Assembly (NCBI GenBank): GCA_016648135.1
Contig: JADDOH010002592.1
Location: 1 to 64,000 of the forward strand
Direction: 5' to 3'
Length of the DNA stretch: 64,000 bases
DNA from: Agrypnia vestita
Lineage: Eukaryota; Arthropoda; Insecta; Trichoptera; Phryganeidae
Within the stretch, counting starts at the first letter, position 1; the number at the start of each line of letters is the position of its first letter. Positions 45,435 through 57,800 of this stretch are shown here, piece after piece. The translations under genes were made by a program, and so were the position numbers. The notes under the pieces are model-generated. The model had not been told where the DNA came from and searched no databases. It worked only from the letters and a program-made list of their open reading frames with translations.

Positions 45435-46233
45435 ATATTGTGCCCAACGTTTCGGACAGATAGCACTGGCCATTTTCAAAGGGATTTTGCGCCTTGTATT
45501 TCGTGTTCTGTTTTGAATTGATGGCAAGCACACCCGTTCACTCCAGAAGCCGAGATCTAAGTGAAGCCTAATGCGAGGCTAATTGCTGAATTTACTTTGT
45601 GACCTGGTAATTCTTCTATTATTGTTGGAAATTCCGTTATTGTTAGTTATATTAATATGGTCATTTACTGCGTCTGTACTTGGAATCGGGTTATTAGGGG
45701 CTGATTTTGAAAAGATTTTACAGTCATTAAGAATGGACTGGAATGGAGTAAAAGGAATTCGGATCGCGTCGTCGCGGCAATTCATGTTATTTTTATTTTT
45801 ATGTATTTCTATTGCTTCCCTATATATTCTGCATGTTTCGTTATTAATATTTGCGATGGTTGAGGCATTATTAAAATCTATTTTATGTCCTTCCGTAAGG
45901 ACATTATGAACTAAGGATGAGGTGAGTTTTTTATTTTTAACATCTACTTTATGCTCAGACACGCGGCAGGATATTTTTCTGTTAGACCGACCGATATAAC
46001 ACTTATCACAGTTCGCGCAAGGTATTTGATAAACGCCGTGAGATTCTAAAGGAATGTTGTCTTTGGGGCAACTTAGCAATGAATTTATTTTATTATTTGT
46101 TCGGAAAATTGTTTTAATATTGTTTTTGCGTAATAAGCGACTGATTTTATCGGTGGTGCCTTTTATGCACGGAAGAAAAGCTAGCGACTTTGGGGGTTCA
46201 GTAGTAACTTTAGTATCTGAGTTTTTTTACTGT
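45435..46233 (-). mobile_element. Penelope-like element 2, 5'-truncated
   Basis: The coding part is 46233-45579; its 3' region contains a degraded hammerhead-like motif at 45440-45500 (UUUGAAAAUGG...CUGUCC-GAA-ACGU-U-GGG). The left end of the fragment abuts a (TA)n run (46234-46257). The element is on the minus strand, with its 3' end toward lower coordinates; no target duplication is clear. Confidence 0.65.
45579..46233 (-). pseudogene. Penelope-like reverse transcriptase C-terminus with GIY-YIG endonuclease domain
   Basis: Open from about 46233 without a start codon. The order is that of Penelope-like proteins: KSLAFLPCIKGTTDKISRLL (end of the reverse-transcriptase linker), KTIFRTNNKI, LSCPKDN, then the GIY-YIG nuclease with GVYQIPC..CDKCYIG as the split GVY/YIG motif, and SCRVSEH with the conserved Arg and His. 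A polar Asn-rich tail (about 45 residues) ends at the TGA/TAA-type stop at 45579-45581. The catalytic tyrosines (GVY, YIG) are present. The reverse-transcriptase palm with YADD-type motif is missing, so this is a 5'-truncated dead copy. In intact elements the GIY-YIG domain nicks target DNA to prime reverse transcription. Confidence 0.8.
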
Positions 46234-46257
46234 ATATATATATATATATATATATTG
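46234..46257. repeat. (TA)n microsatellite
   Basis: Uninterrupted TA units directly at the truncated end of the Penelope 2 fragment. Confidence 0.9.
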
Positions 46258-46259
46258 AT

Positions 46260-46730
46260 TATGTATTTTATTCTAGCACCACTATACTATCTCACCATAG
46301 CATTACTCGAATTACGGATTGAAAGCACCAACACTAAATCTACTATGGCCAATCACTCACTACAATCTTATCTTCTCTTCCTCCACCTCTACTCTGACTC
46401 CTACGTCCTTACGGAATGTGTCCTCACCCTTTCCCTCCCATCCCTATTTCCTGTTACTATCAAAATTCATTAGCTTTATATTGTGTGTTTGCCTATTTCT
46501 CCGTTTATAACCATTATTTTACTGTAGTATAAACATTAATTACGAGTACTATAAAATATTCTCTTAGATTTCAAATTTATCTTATCCAACATAGTACTTA
46601 ATTTACTACGTCTTAAACATATCTGAATCTTTGTAAATGGTATATGCAATGTACACTGTTCTGTAACATTATAATGATTGAAACTGTGAAAAATCCTTAT
46701 TTAAATAAATAAATAAATACAACCGTTTCT
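46260..46730 (+). mobile_element. Probable LINE 3' untranslated region
   Basis: A C/T-rich stretch (46330-46470) is followed by AT-rich sequence with CATTATAATGATTGAAACTG and ends in the tail AAATAAATAAATAAATAC, the A-rich tetranucleotide tail typical of some non-LTR retrotransposons. Confidence 0.4.
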
Positions 46731-47279
46731 TTACAGTAATTTTACATAAATAATTTGTAAACTTTTGAATTCTTCTGAACATCTCAATTGATTATCGGGA
46801 ACAGAAACGCCACGTAAAATGTAGTTGGTTATTTTTATATGATGCATTATTGTAAATTTGAATGTTTACAAATGTATATGAACAAAATTTTTGCAAATTA
46901 TGAAATAAAAACCAGAATTTTTGCGTTTGATATACACAATTTTTCTCTAAAAATGTAATCTATATGTGTTTTAAATTAATGGGATATAATCAAGCGATAT
47001 TTCAAGGGGTTTAGGTTGTCACGCAAGGCAAAACTAGCGGTACACATATAGAGATAACAACACTGATGTATGGAAATGAACCAACTCATAATAAAGCCTG
47101 GAGGTAGTAGGAGATGAACGAAATTAGTCTAAAAGGTGCGGAAATGTGATAACTTAGGCAATTATATATATTATTATATATATAATATTTGTTAAAAAAG
47201 TAATTTAGGTGAATATGTTTAAATAAGGTAAAGAATATTAAGTTGATCTTAGTAATGTGAGCAGGTTTGTTCAGGTTAA

Positions 47280-47440
47280 CCAGACATAGGAAGGTTGTTC
47301 CGTTAGAAGCCTCAACAGTCCACGAGCTAGCTCAAAAAAAATGTATGAATATGGAAGAGGTTGTTCTGTGTCAGAAAAGAAGGATTTGGCTGCAGAAGGA
47401 ACAAAATGAAAGGCTCCCTGCCTATTTCTGTGTGTAAAAT
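47280..47440 (+). repeat. Weak LINE relic
   Basis: The plus strand reads VPLEASTVHELAQKKCMNME..VLCQKRRIWLQ, resembling the CMxxxEAxxxCQDRxxW stretch near the end of the LINE reverse transcriptases seen elsewhere in the window. Decayed and short. Confidence 0.35.
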
Positions 47441-47743
47441 GGCGTAGTGGTAAGTCAGTTGAATTAAGAATAGGTATTTGAAATTATTATAAAAGGTTTA
47501 TTATTTAAAATACACTTAGACATTTTATTCATGGCGCTGTACGGTGAATGATTGATGAATCAGTTTTAAGTATTACAACATAATAATACATGTTTACATT
47601 TATTTAACGTTTAATTATTTTAGGGACAGGTAATAATTTAATCTTTATGGAGAAGTACCAGAGCAAACACAAAAAGCAGCAGCAATATCAGGATGCTTGA
47701 AGAATACGATCTTGAAAAACAAACACATGACTATCCAGAGCAA

Positions 47744-47772
47744 TATACACATATATATATATATATATATAG
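47744..47772. repeat. (AT)n microsatellite
   Basis: About 13 uninterrupted AT units. Confidence 0.9.
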
Positions 47773-48075
47773 GTACGATCGTGTTAGCAGAATGATATAA
47801 TCACTCTAGATTTTATTTCGATTTGCAATTAGTGATTTTGAATGATGTATTTTTTTTATCGTTACAATAATATTCATTTATATTTATAATAATAAATATT
47901 ACACAATTGTGTTATTCATAATACCTCTCTATTTAAGAGCATTGCTCTTGTGCTCGGACAAGAGACTTTGAATTTCTATATCCTATAATTCCTTACATTT
48001 AATAATTTTATATTATATTATATATCTAGGATGAAGTAGCAGAGTGAACGTCTTTGACTTTGAAGGTAATGGTGT

Positions 48076-48426
48076 CTAGTTCAGTTCATAGAGATGTTCT
48101 TTCAATTTGCTCTTCAATTGTTCTGTATCCTGTATCTTTTTCATTTCGATTGGAAGGTTGTTAAAAAATTTCATGCCTGAATATATGAAACCTTGTTGAT
48201 ATTTTTTTGTATTGCATTTTGGGATTTTAAAATTGTCTCTTAATCTTGGTGTTTGTTCTGATGGCACGTAATAATTGCTTTTGTATTGGTATGTATGTAG
48301 CTCGATGGTTCTGATCATCGGTGTATCGACATGTCGGTTCGATGAAGAACTCAACGGACATTTATTAACTGTACGCTCGCCTGCTCCAAATATCAAGCTG
48401 GTCGGCTGAAACGAGTTCTCACCCAC
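48076..48426 (-). mobile_element. LINE reverse-transcriptase C-terminus (CR1/Jockey-like)
   Basis: The 116-codon frame ends with SEQTPRLRDNFKIP..NTKKYQQGFIYSG-KFFNNLPIEMKK..QLKSKLKEHLYEL. That is the characteristic end of many CR1/Jockey-type reverse transcriptases (basic strand, GxxxYNxLP motif, short amphipathic helix, stop). The upstream palm and fingers are absent, as in a 5'-truncated insertion. A (CT)n run at 48429-48451 abuts the truncated side. The frame still has no internal stop, so the insertion may be fairly recent. Confidence 0.65.
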
Positions 48427-48428
48427 CT

Positions 48429-48451
48429 TTCTCTCTCTCTCTCTCTCTCTG
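48429..48451. repeat. (CT)n microsatellite
   Basis: Ten or more CT units. Confidence 0.9.
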
Positions 48452-48454
48452 ATT

Positions 48455-51410
48455 ACTTATTATCGAATTCTTTTCTTACGGAGTGTGTTACCGCGAACAA
48501 ATATATAATTGTAGGTATAATTTGTGCAAGAAAAAATGTCGTAAAATACAAAAATATATTTGAATTGATTATTTAATTTTATTATCAATGTTTACTTTAA
48601 TATATTTTTAACATAGAGATTATCAATACGTCGTTAATGACACTAGTAGCCCTAGGTATATTACGATTAAATGTAAAAACATGATGTTACATTTAGGAGA
48701 AAAATAAGTTTCATAATACATATTTTATGGCTGGGAAATTAGAAATATTGTTGAAAATACATTTAAAAGTTTCTTTATAAATAATACGAGGAATTACTGA
48801 AAATTTTGTCGTAAATACATTAATAATATATTTTTATTGTTATAAACATAACATTTATCTGTGCTCATTCCTGAATATTTTGGGGATGGTTTATTTGAAA
48901 ATTATACGCTAAGTTTGAAAATATGGATACATTAATTCATTAATTAACTTAATTCATGTTAATATTTTTCAATACAAAAGTGGTGAAAACTAAGTTTATT
49001 TTTATTAATTATATTAATAATGTCGCCACAAAATTATTTTTCTGTTTTTGACGAAGTCATAAATTGATTTGCATTCCCTATGCTAGAAAAGTGCGTAATG
49101 TAACGTTTCCATCTTCCTGTCTTGCGCTCCTTCAGTACTTGATGACTAATAAATGTACAATATGTCTTCATAAAGTCAGGGGTTGCCTTACCTTCGAAGC
49201 TGCCAAAAAGATGTTTTCTGCTTATTTTTTCTTATGATATTCGCAAAACATGCCTATGCCACCTCAATTGTGATCGCTGTATATGTTACATTCCATATTG
49301 GAAGCTTCTGAATAAGAATATTATATAACAAATCGTGCCATGTCTTTCACGGACACTATTGCTGTTGCTTTCAACACTCACCTGATCCATTTTTTGTACC
49401 GTGCTCTCCTTACTCATAAAGCTATATTTTTAACAACATATAGTAAGTAACATTAAAAAATATAATATAACACATAAGTCATTCCATTGTGATGGGTGAG
49501 ACATTCTAACTCCTTTTTACTTAAACTTTAACTTATTTCTTTCTAACTACTACTGTGTTTCTCTTAAATATTATCCTATTATAAAGATAAATGTTCATTT
49601 TGGCCTTCACCGTTGGCAGAAGTAATAAAATGCTATTTTTATGACTATAATTAATTATATTAGAAGTGTGACGGGCGGGACATCAAATGGCCCCACCTAT
49701 CTGAGTTGACAGGTACACTTCGCAAATCAAGACAAACTATGCTACTTTTGTTAATCTTTATATATCGATTCTGAAATTACATAAATCGGTTATTTATATA
49801 ATTTACACCAAAAATGGATAACATTTTAATAAAAAAGCATCTTGTAGCTTGTGACGAGTGGGACAGCACCTCGTGACGGGTGGGACGAGTAACATGCAGG
49901 GTTACGTAGGTTTAAATAAAATGAACACAAATCTCTTTTTATTCACATTAAATGAGATTTTTATTGAAATCTTATATTAAACAAGTATTATTTCGGATTT
50001 TAAAAAAAAATTACAAACAATTCTTATTATTTTTCTCATCAAGTTTCAACAGGTTGACTAATAATGTCATCTCTTTCATAGAAGTTTTGCGCTAGCTTTC
50101 TATCATCTTCAGAAATAATCTGTCACTTTTTTTGAGGCACTCCAAAGACGTGGATAGCTTAGTTATGATGTTTTTAGCTAACACCGTGATAACTGCTCGT
50201 TTTTTCGTAGGTCGTTTCAATGCTGCCTTACTAGGAACCTTAAGTATGCTGAACTTATAAATGAGTGGCTCATACTAAATGATATAGCTTACCTGGAATT
50301 ATTAAACTAACGGACACTGAGAAAGTTTTATTTATTTTATATGTTGTATTGTAAAATTGTTATTTATTGTTTTTACTTCTCATTTTGTTAATTACAATAT
50401 GATATTTGTAGATAATAATGTGATATTTTTATTAATTAATTATAATAAAAATCCTACTGATTGGTCAAGTAAGATATTTTGTGGGTATTTTAAGATCGTT
50501 AAATGATTGTGGGTTTCAAGGAGTGATTAAATTGCGTATAGGAAATAAATTGGAAAAGAAAAATGCTTTCATAATATTACATTTATTTATTCGCTACAAT
50601 ATTTACAGAGCTTAAAATAAAATATTTTTTAAAATAAAATATCATTTATCCTTATTTTAACTTATTTACTAAGATTCTTACAGAACGTACGTGAAATATA
50701 ATTTATAAAAACAAATCGTCTCCAACGTTTTGATATTTTTTTATTTTTAATATTCACAACAAAAATCCATCGTGTCTTGTAAAATTGTACAACTGTAGAA
50801 GCAAGTTTGTATTCTTCAGATATAAAAATACACGCAATATTGAGTTTTTCCTCGTATTTTCAAGATTTTTTTTCAGTTTCTGTGGAATCATATATTTAAA
50901 CACAATATCAGTATCAGACCAGCTTTTGTCATCAGTTTTAACTTCATATTTTCCATTTTCATTATCCTTCAATAGAGAGCAAAACGTGGATAATTTAAAT
51001 TTAATTTTACATAGGTATTTATTTACTTGGCAGTATTACTTAGCTGGAAACTGTTGGATAGCTCTTGCAATAAAATAAGATAAATAATTTATCAAATAAA
51101 TTTCTTTGAAATTACCAAGCTTAATTAAATATAGTTTGGATGAAAAACATTTGTAATGATCCAGTTTAAAAAATGTGTCCATTCAATAGTCAAATATCTT
51201 TAGATGGCAGTTGACATTGAATTTAATGTAACATATATTGCACTAAAAATTAGCAACCAATATTTTAAAATGCATTTAATAAAAAATATATATTATTATT
51301 CGACAAGTAATTCAGATAAAACAAACCAACGGAATAAATAATGTGAAATAATTATGATAAACAGTAATAATACTTACAGTTTTAATTTACACAAATTAAA
51401 TATGTAATAA
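48455..51410. other. AT-rich intergenic DNA downstream of the chitinase gene
   Basis: No gene recognised. 49080-49440 on the minus strand has the composition of an old LINE coding relic. Two similar phrases GTGACGGGNGGGAC and GTGACGAGTGGGAC occur at 49668, 49850 and 49874. Confidence 0.4.
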
Positions 51411-51415
51411 AATAT

Positions 51416-51421
51416 TTTATT
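51416..51421 (-). terminator. Candidate polyadenylation signal of the chitinase gene
   Basis: AATAAA on the minus strand, about 235 bases after the stop codon at 51655. It is the first exact hexamer I see in that direction; in AT-rich DNA this is weak. Confidence 0.35.
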
Positions 51422-51654
51422 CATAGATTTTGATGACACAGTATGAATTCCGACAGATGTAAAAATTATGTTATTTTAAACAAATATAATATGCAGTTTT
51501 ATCACAAGTTAATGAAATGATGGAAAAAATATAATAAAGTATATTGCGAAATGAGATACTATTTTTTTAATAAAAATATTCCTTTCCCTCGTGGCGTCGC
51601 CATCTGTTGCCAAATAACATTTTTACCGTCTATTTAAATTACTCAATTAACTGC

Positions 51655-51872
51655 TCATCTTCTTTTGGCAGGGGGCGCCTGAGTGTGTTGCTGGCACCCT
51701 TCCACGTTCTCCGGCCAATCACAGACGTTCTCGTTGGGGTTGAAGACGAGGTTGGAGGGGCACGGCATGTGGTGCTTCCTCTCACCCTCGCACATGTAGT
51801 ACATGGTGCAGTCGGCTCTGTCCTTGTGGTAGGAGATGTGCCCGTCTTCCTCGTCGCAGACCACCTCATTGG
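51655..51872 (-). CDS. Chitinase last exon (chitin-binding domain)
   Basis: Acceptor TTCTTATAG; stop TGA at 51657-51655. It encodes one CBM14/peritrophin-A domain with cysteine spacing C-15-C-5-C-9-C-12-C-8-C, aromatic residues at YY (415-416) and F434, and a short basic tail AKRR. Confidence 0.93.
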
Positions 51873-54800
51873 CTATAAGAAAAAAAATTCACTATTAAGT
51901 TTCCGGTACAAGAAAAAAAATGTCGTTTTCCGTGCGTATAATTATAATAATTAGGTGTTAATTTAAGGGATAAAACGGCGAATGGTGTCTTCATCAAAAT
52001 ATAATTTTGCCTTTTATCTACCTAGAATCTAAGAAACCTAGGATATTGAAGATACTTTAGGCTTCAAAACGGCTTTATTTGAACACGAGGCAAGAATACC
52101 CTGAATCAGTGAAAACGAGAATCTTGCTGTGAACACTACTCAGCTGCCTGTTGTGATATTATATCCAATAACATAGTATTACTCCATCTTGATATGGTCA
52201 AGAGACTTGGGTACGCTTTAATAGTTAAATTAAGGAAAAAACCAACGACAATTATGGATAAATATAGATTAATTTCCACTCACGATCCTTGGTGGTATAC
52301 ATTCCGCTGGGGTTGTAGTTCTCGAAGGGTCCATCGTACTCCAGTTTCACCTTGTAGCCCTCCAGCTCCTGCCTCATGGCGCTGATGAGGGGATACTTTC
52401 CAGTTCCACACTGTCCTCGGAAGTCGTCCATGTCGATGGACCAGATCATAATTCCGCCGAAGCCTTCCTCCTTCAACCAAGCCATCTGTACAGAAAAGAG
52501 AGGACAATTTTAATAAAGTCACAAAATATTATACTTTATTCAAGGTAATGTATATATATAAAAGGTTTTTTCTTAAGGAAGTCATTGTTGTATTAATCAA
52601 ATTTTTACACTCTCGACTACTTGAAGGGCCAAGGTGTAAATAAAAACGAACTCTGAGAAAAGTGTCTAAATGTTTATGAAATGTTTTAAAAAAAAATTTA
52701 ACCAGTCGTCGCTTATTGTGGTACACCAGGCGAAATTCAAATAAAAATTCCCATCAGATTCACAACAATATGCAATATTTTCCATTGAAACGTTGCAATA
52801 TATGCAATATGCAATATTTTCCATTGAAACGTTGCAATATATGCAATATGCAATGTTTTCCATTGAAACGTTGCAATATGTGCAATATGCAATATTTTCC
52901 ATTGAAACATTGCAATATATGCAATATGCAATATTTTCCATTGAAACGTTGCAATATATGCAATATGCAATATTTTCCATTGAAACGTTGCAATATATGC
53001 AATATGCAATATTTTCCATTGAAACGTTGCAATATATGCAATATGCAATATTTTCCATTGAAACGTTGCAATATATGCAAAATGCAATATTTTCCATTCA
53101 ATACGTATGTCGGATACTTCTCTCCAATTCTGCGACTTCTTGGAAAATATAATAAATACTCTTCATCCGCAAAGTAATACCGACATATTTTCAGACTGAA
53201 AACCGAAATTCAAAAATAACATTTAATTGCAATTAACAATACGATTATTGCACATTTGAGGTGAGTATTCGCGAAAACGGCGCTATATAAATTATCCAAA
53301 TACTATATATTATTATGAAAGAATTAAAACCACTCCTAATACCTTTGTAAATTCTAGTCTTATTGCAGTGTGGATATGAGCGGGTTCATCTGAACAGATT
53401 TTAATATTACACGCGCAGACGATGCGTGTACCAACTGCGTGATGGCTAAAATGTATGCATAGAGTAAATCTCGTCGCAGATCCGCAGAGATATTGATCAG
53501 ATAATAGATGAAACATACACACAGCACAAGACAACACATGACTCCAACACGGTATTGCCACATAAACGCAGAAACAAACAATATCGACACGGTATTGCTA
53601 GCCAATACTTAACACAACACTGACAACGTTCCCACGCTGCTGTCGATACGGTATTGCAAGCCAATACTTAACCACAACACCAACACTCACATCAGCCCTG
53701 ATAATGGACCCTGCAACGGGATCCGAAAAGTCAGCCAGAAAATTCATAAAAACACGACATAATACCCCAAAAGACACAAACCAGAAGATTCTGAGTGGCA
53801 GTGAAAAACCTATGAACATTCTTGACTAAAATATAATTAGTAATTTAAATAAATATTTGACGTCCATAATTATTGTTATACCACCATGCATAAAGATTAT
53901 GGTCACGTCATGCCTGGTTTTATGCTAAACTAAATACCAATTATTTGGCAGTAGGTGAAAGTACTGTTTTAATTAAATGCTTGTAATTTCGATGGAACTA
54001 TATTAATTGCAGGATCTACAGAAATCTCACAAGAGAGAGTGTCAAATACTTAACGTGTGGATTATGTACACAATTCACGTTTACTATGCATAAATTATAT
54101 AACACTAATATATACACACACTCGACAATCGTAATGTCTACACTAATTTGCAATCAATTATATCAGGTGTCACACCACGGTGGATAATATAATAATAAGA
54201 CCGACAGATTTTTTATCTCAGAACAGGTTGCGGCTAATGAGGCCGGTACGTTATTATACGAATATAGGCTGTCGTAAAATCCCAATAGTAATGTCGGTAA
54301 GCATTGAAAAAATGTCTGTGTATGTAGACATCTCAGTCTCTTGATATATATTTTTTGAACATAATTATTTAATATTGTTGTTTAAGGTTAGTTACGTATG
54401 AAAATTAGTGCTGTTTACAAATCTAATTAATTAATTTGTATTTTTTCAATTGATTCAGTAACATTGTAGATTGACATTTAAAAAAATATTTATTGTATTA
54501 TTTGTATAAATCTACTTATATTACTTGATTAATTACACCTACATGTTTCGAAAATACCTTTCCATCGTCAAGGTGATATATAGGTATATGTCAAAATATC
54601 AAAATGAATAATGTCTTTTGTTTTTCTAAATTATTTGAAAATTTATTTTTAAATATTATTGCTTAAGTTCTTGATTACTCGCAATTATTGGATTTTTTTT
54701 AGAATTGGGCTAGTAGTTAAAGTTAATGGATTGTTAATAATATTTATTTTGTTTACTATTACATGCTTAACTAATTTCTAATGATTCTAAATTATTCAAT

Positions 54801-57800
54801 TTCAGACCAAAATTATTGTGTAAAATAGAAAGTCCTAAATTTTTATCAATACCGTGATCATTTTCTAATTAATTTTTTTTTTAATTGATGTATTATTATT
54901 TATTGATTTGGCATTTATTTTGTGGAATGACATGATAATTTATAGAAAAATAAAATACTTGTGTATGACCACTTTTGAGTTCAAATTATACACGACTAGT
55001 TTCGAGAGCCACAGATGCTCTCATCTACAGGTGAGTATATAAACTATATTTATATTCTTTGTTTATATTCTCACCTGTAGATTTTAAGTGGCGTCAGTGG
55101 CTCTCGAAACTATTCATGTATAAATGAATTTGTAGTTAATGTTTAAAGAATAACAACAATAATTTGAGATAAATCATTTTTTTAGTATACAATGCTTGGA
55201 ATATTCAGCGTCTACACGTCCTAATAACTAGGCAGTTAAATTAATCAAATTATTACCTAGTTAAATTATGAAGTAATACAAATATTAGTACAATTATTCA
55301 TGCATACACAAGTTTCTTACTTATATATAATATAATCATTAAATTTCAAAATATAATCATTAAATTCACATAATTTGTGGATGTATTTTCGTTTGTTATT
55401 AAATAATATAATAACATTTCTTATTTATTTAATATAGGTTTGTTTATATGTCGTTTTTTGTATAACAAGAGTTGTTATTTAACTAAGAATCGAATCAATT
55501 TGGATTCGAGGTGCGGCCGTAACGTGCATCGGTTTGAGAACAAACAGAAGCATTGCACCTGCGTCTATAGATGGCGCTTTCATTGAAGTATATTGAATCA
55601 AGCCAGAATTTTAAGTATCTGTTATATCCAAACATTATAGTAAAAAAAAATTTAATTTGAAGTAAACAATTAGATACATTTTTACACTTTCTATAAGTTA
55701 CTTATTTTTTTCAAAACAACAAATTTATGGTAACTTTTTTATACCTTTCCGCTCAAACTGATCAGACTAAAAAATAAACGCAAAATCGTGATTCGAGTCA
55801 TTCAAACCTATTTTGTCTTCCTAATATATTGCGTATAAAGTATAATTGATTAGAGTTTTTTTGCGTAAGTGTATGGTTGCTATACAGGGTTATTTGGAAA
55901 ACATTAATTATCTCGCACGACTATATTCCTGCCTTGATTATGAGTCGAAAATGTTTAAGCTATTATGACCTAAAATCAATAGTTAAGGAAATATGCGACA
56001 AAATTTGCATTTTTTTAAAAATATTTCTGACTTATTTTTTTGTAAAACGTTGGACTATCATTACAGTAACTTATACCGAATATGAAAAATTCATTCACTT
56101 TAATACAAGTCAAATAAAATAATAAAAACCTTCGAATTGCAATTGGAAAATTTTCAGGGGTTTTTATCATTTTGTAAACTTGTATTGAAACGATTCAATT
56201 TTTAACGTTGGGCTATCATTAAGTTACTGTAATGATGGTTCAACGTTTTACAAAAAATAAGTCAGAAATATTGAAAAAAAAATGCAAACTTTGCTGTTGC
56301 ATATCTCCTTAACTAATGATATTAGGTCAAAATAGCTTCAACATTTTCGATTCATAATCAAGGCAGGAATATAATCCTGCGAGATTATTAATGTTTTCCA
56401 AATAACCCTGTATTAACTCCTACCCGTTCCAGATTCTTTCCCAGCAAATCTTCCCTGCGGAAATCTGCCATGCTTCGCACGGCGGATTCCCGTGATTCGT
56501 CGGCGTAATTAAGAATGTTCTTAGGTTTTCACGGCCACTCAGAATCTTCAAGTTTGTGTTTACTGGGGTATTATGCCGTGTTGTTACGACCTTTCGGGCC
56601 GACGTTTCGGATCCCATTGCAGGGTCCATCATCAGGGCTGATGTGTTGTCTTGAATGTTGGTGTTGTGGTTAAGTATCGGCTTGCAATACCGTGCCGAAG
56701 TCATGATGTGTTTGTATTGTGTTGTATGTATGATTCATCTGTTGTCTGATCACTATCTCTGCGGAGTCTGCGACGAGAATGACTTTGAAGCGCCGGATAC
56801 CAAGATGTTTTTAATTTGAGACCATCATCTCTATTAATGTTAATCGGATGCTTGTAGATTTCTAGTGCTTCCTTGATAAGACGCGCATGGTGACTCTTAG
56901 GCTTTCCAAGGATTTTCGGTTCGAATGCAAAATGATGACCGGTATCCAGAAAATGCTCAGCCAGTGCTGATTTTTCTGGATGACCGAGTTTGCATGCCCG
57001 TTTGTGCTCGTTGACCCTTTTGGAAATGGTACGCGCCGTTTGCCCCACGTATACTTTATCGCAGTCTTGACAATCGAGTCTATACACACCATCCGTTTCT
57101 AAGCGATCTCGATCCTTTGCTGATCTCAACATATCTTTAATTTTGAAGTTGGCACCAAAAACTGCCTTAATGTCTCTTTTACGTCGGCGTAATTATTTAA
57201 TTAAATGTCGTTAATAGGTTTTCTATGCTCTGACTATGAAAACTTATCGCGGTAGTGTCTGGAATGGATAACCGCGATAAACGAGGGATTATTGTACATA
57301 ATATACGGTTTTTCTATTTATTTTTTCTAAATCTGAGTTCAAACTACTTTATACTGTACTTAGCACCATACCTTAAATTTATTTAATTAATTCTTCCCAT
57401 AAAACAAGAATTGATAATTTGCTTAGATTTATTTTTAACTGTTCGCGTAATATTCATTTCAGATGTAGATCCATCGGTACTCACTTTTGTTTTCAGACTC
57501 CTCTCATCGTCGAAGCCTACCCACTGATCATCCCTGTAGGCGAATGGTACCTGCTGCTCGTTGTCCCACACGAGGGTGGTATTGTCACCATGGAGGAAGT
57601 CGCACACTTCGTAGTAGGACATGAAACCAGCCTCGTTTGTGTATTTTCCAGGGGTGCCTAGAAAGTGTTTTTTTTTTAATTAAACCAAACATGGTTCAAA
57701 GTCAGCAAGACATAAACAAAGTATGAACAAAGCTCACAAAGAATTATTTTTAAAATTAAATAAAGTTTTTTAGGTAAACTATTTGTTATTTTTTTAAAGT

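Larger units (their letters stand above)
56512..57181 (-). mobile_element. Penelope-like element 1, 5'-truncated, 670 bp
   Basis: It lies between two exact 14-base copies of CGTCGGCGTAATTA. The 5' end (57181) cuts into the coding region; the 3' untranslated part (56700-56512) carries CGGTATTGCAAGCCGATACTTAACC, an intact hammerhead-like motif, and the family-A end ...GTGGCCGTGAAAACCTAAGAACATTCT. It is inserted in the fifth-largest... i.e. the 5-kb chitinase intron in the same orientation as the gene. The perfect duplication implies a fairly recent insertion. Confidence 0.85.
52486..57484 (-). other. Largest chitinase intron, filled with repeats
   Basis: It holds a 39-bp minisatellite (52771-53097), a Penelope family A terminus (53530-53830), a family E piece (54434-54590), hairpin D (54985-55130), a 526-bp MITE (55885-56410) and a Penelope coding fragment (56512-57181). 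The other introns are 0.4-1.8 kb and nearly free of elements, apart from a LINE fragment at 57850-58145. Confidence 0.85.

Noticed and set aside
51639..51869. 76-codon minus-strand frame and the 115-codon plus-strand frame 51607-51954
   Set aside because: Both overlap the last chitinase exon in other frames and are shadows of it.
52771..53097. CRISPR-like array
   Set aside because: Units are contiguous with no variable spacers, and the context is a eukaryotic intron.
52666..53177. Five long frames with 13-residue repeats on both strands
   Set aside because: They come from the 39-bp minisatellite, lie in a chitinase intron, and all frames are open because the unit is a multiple of three.
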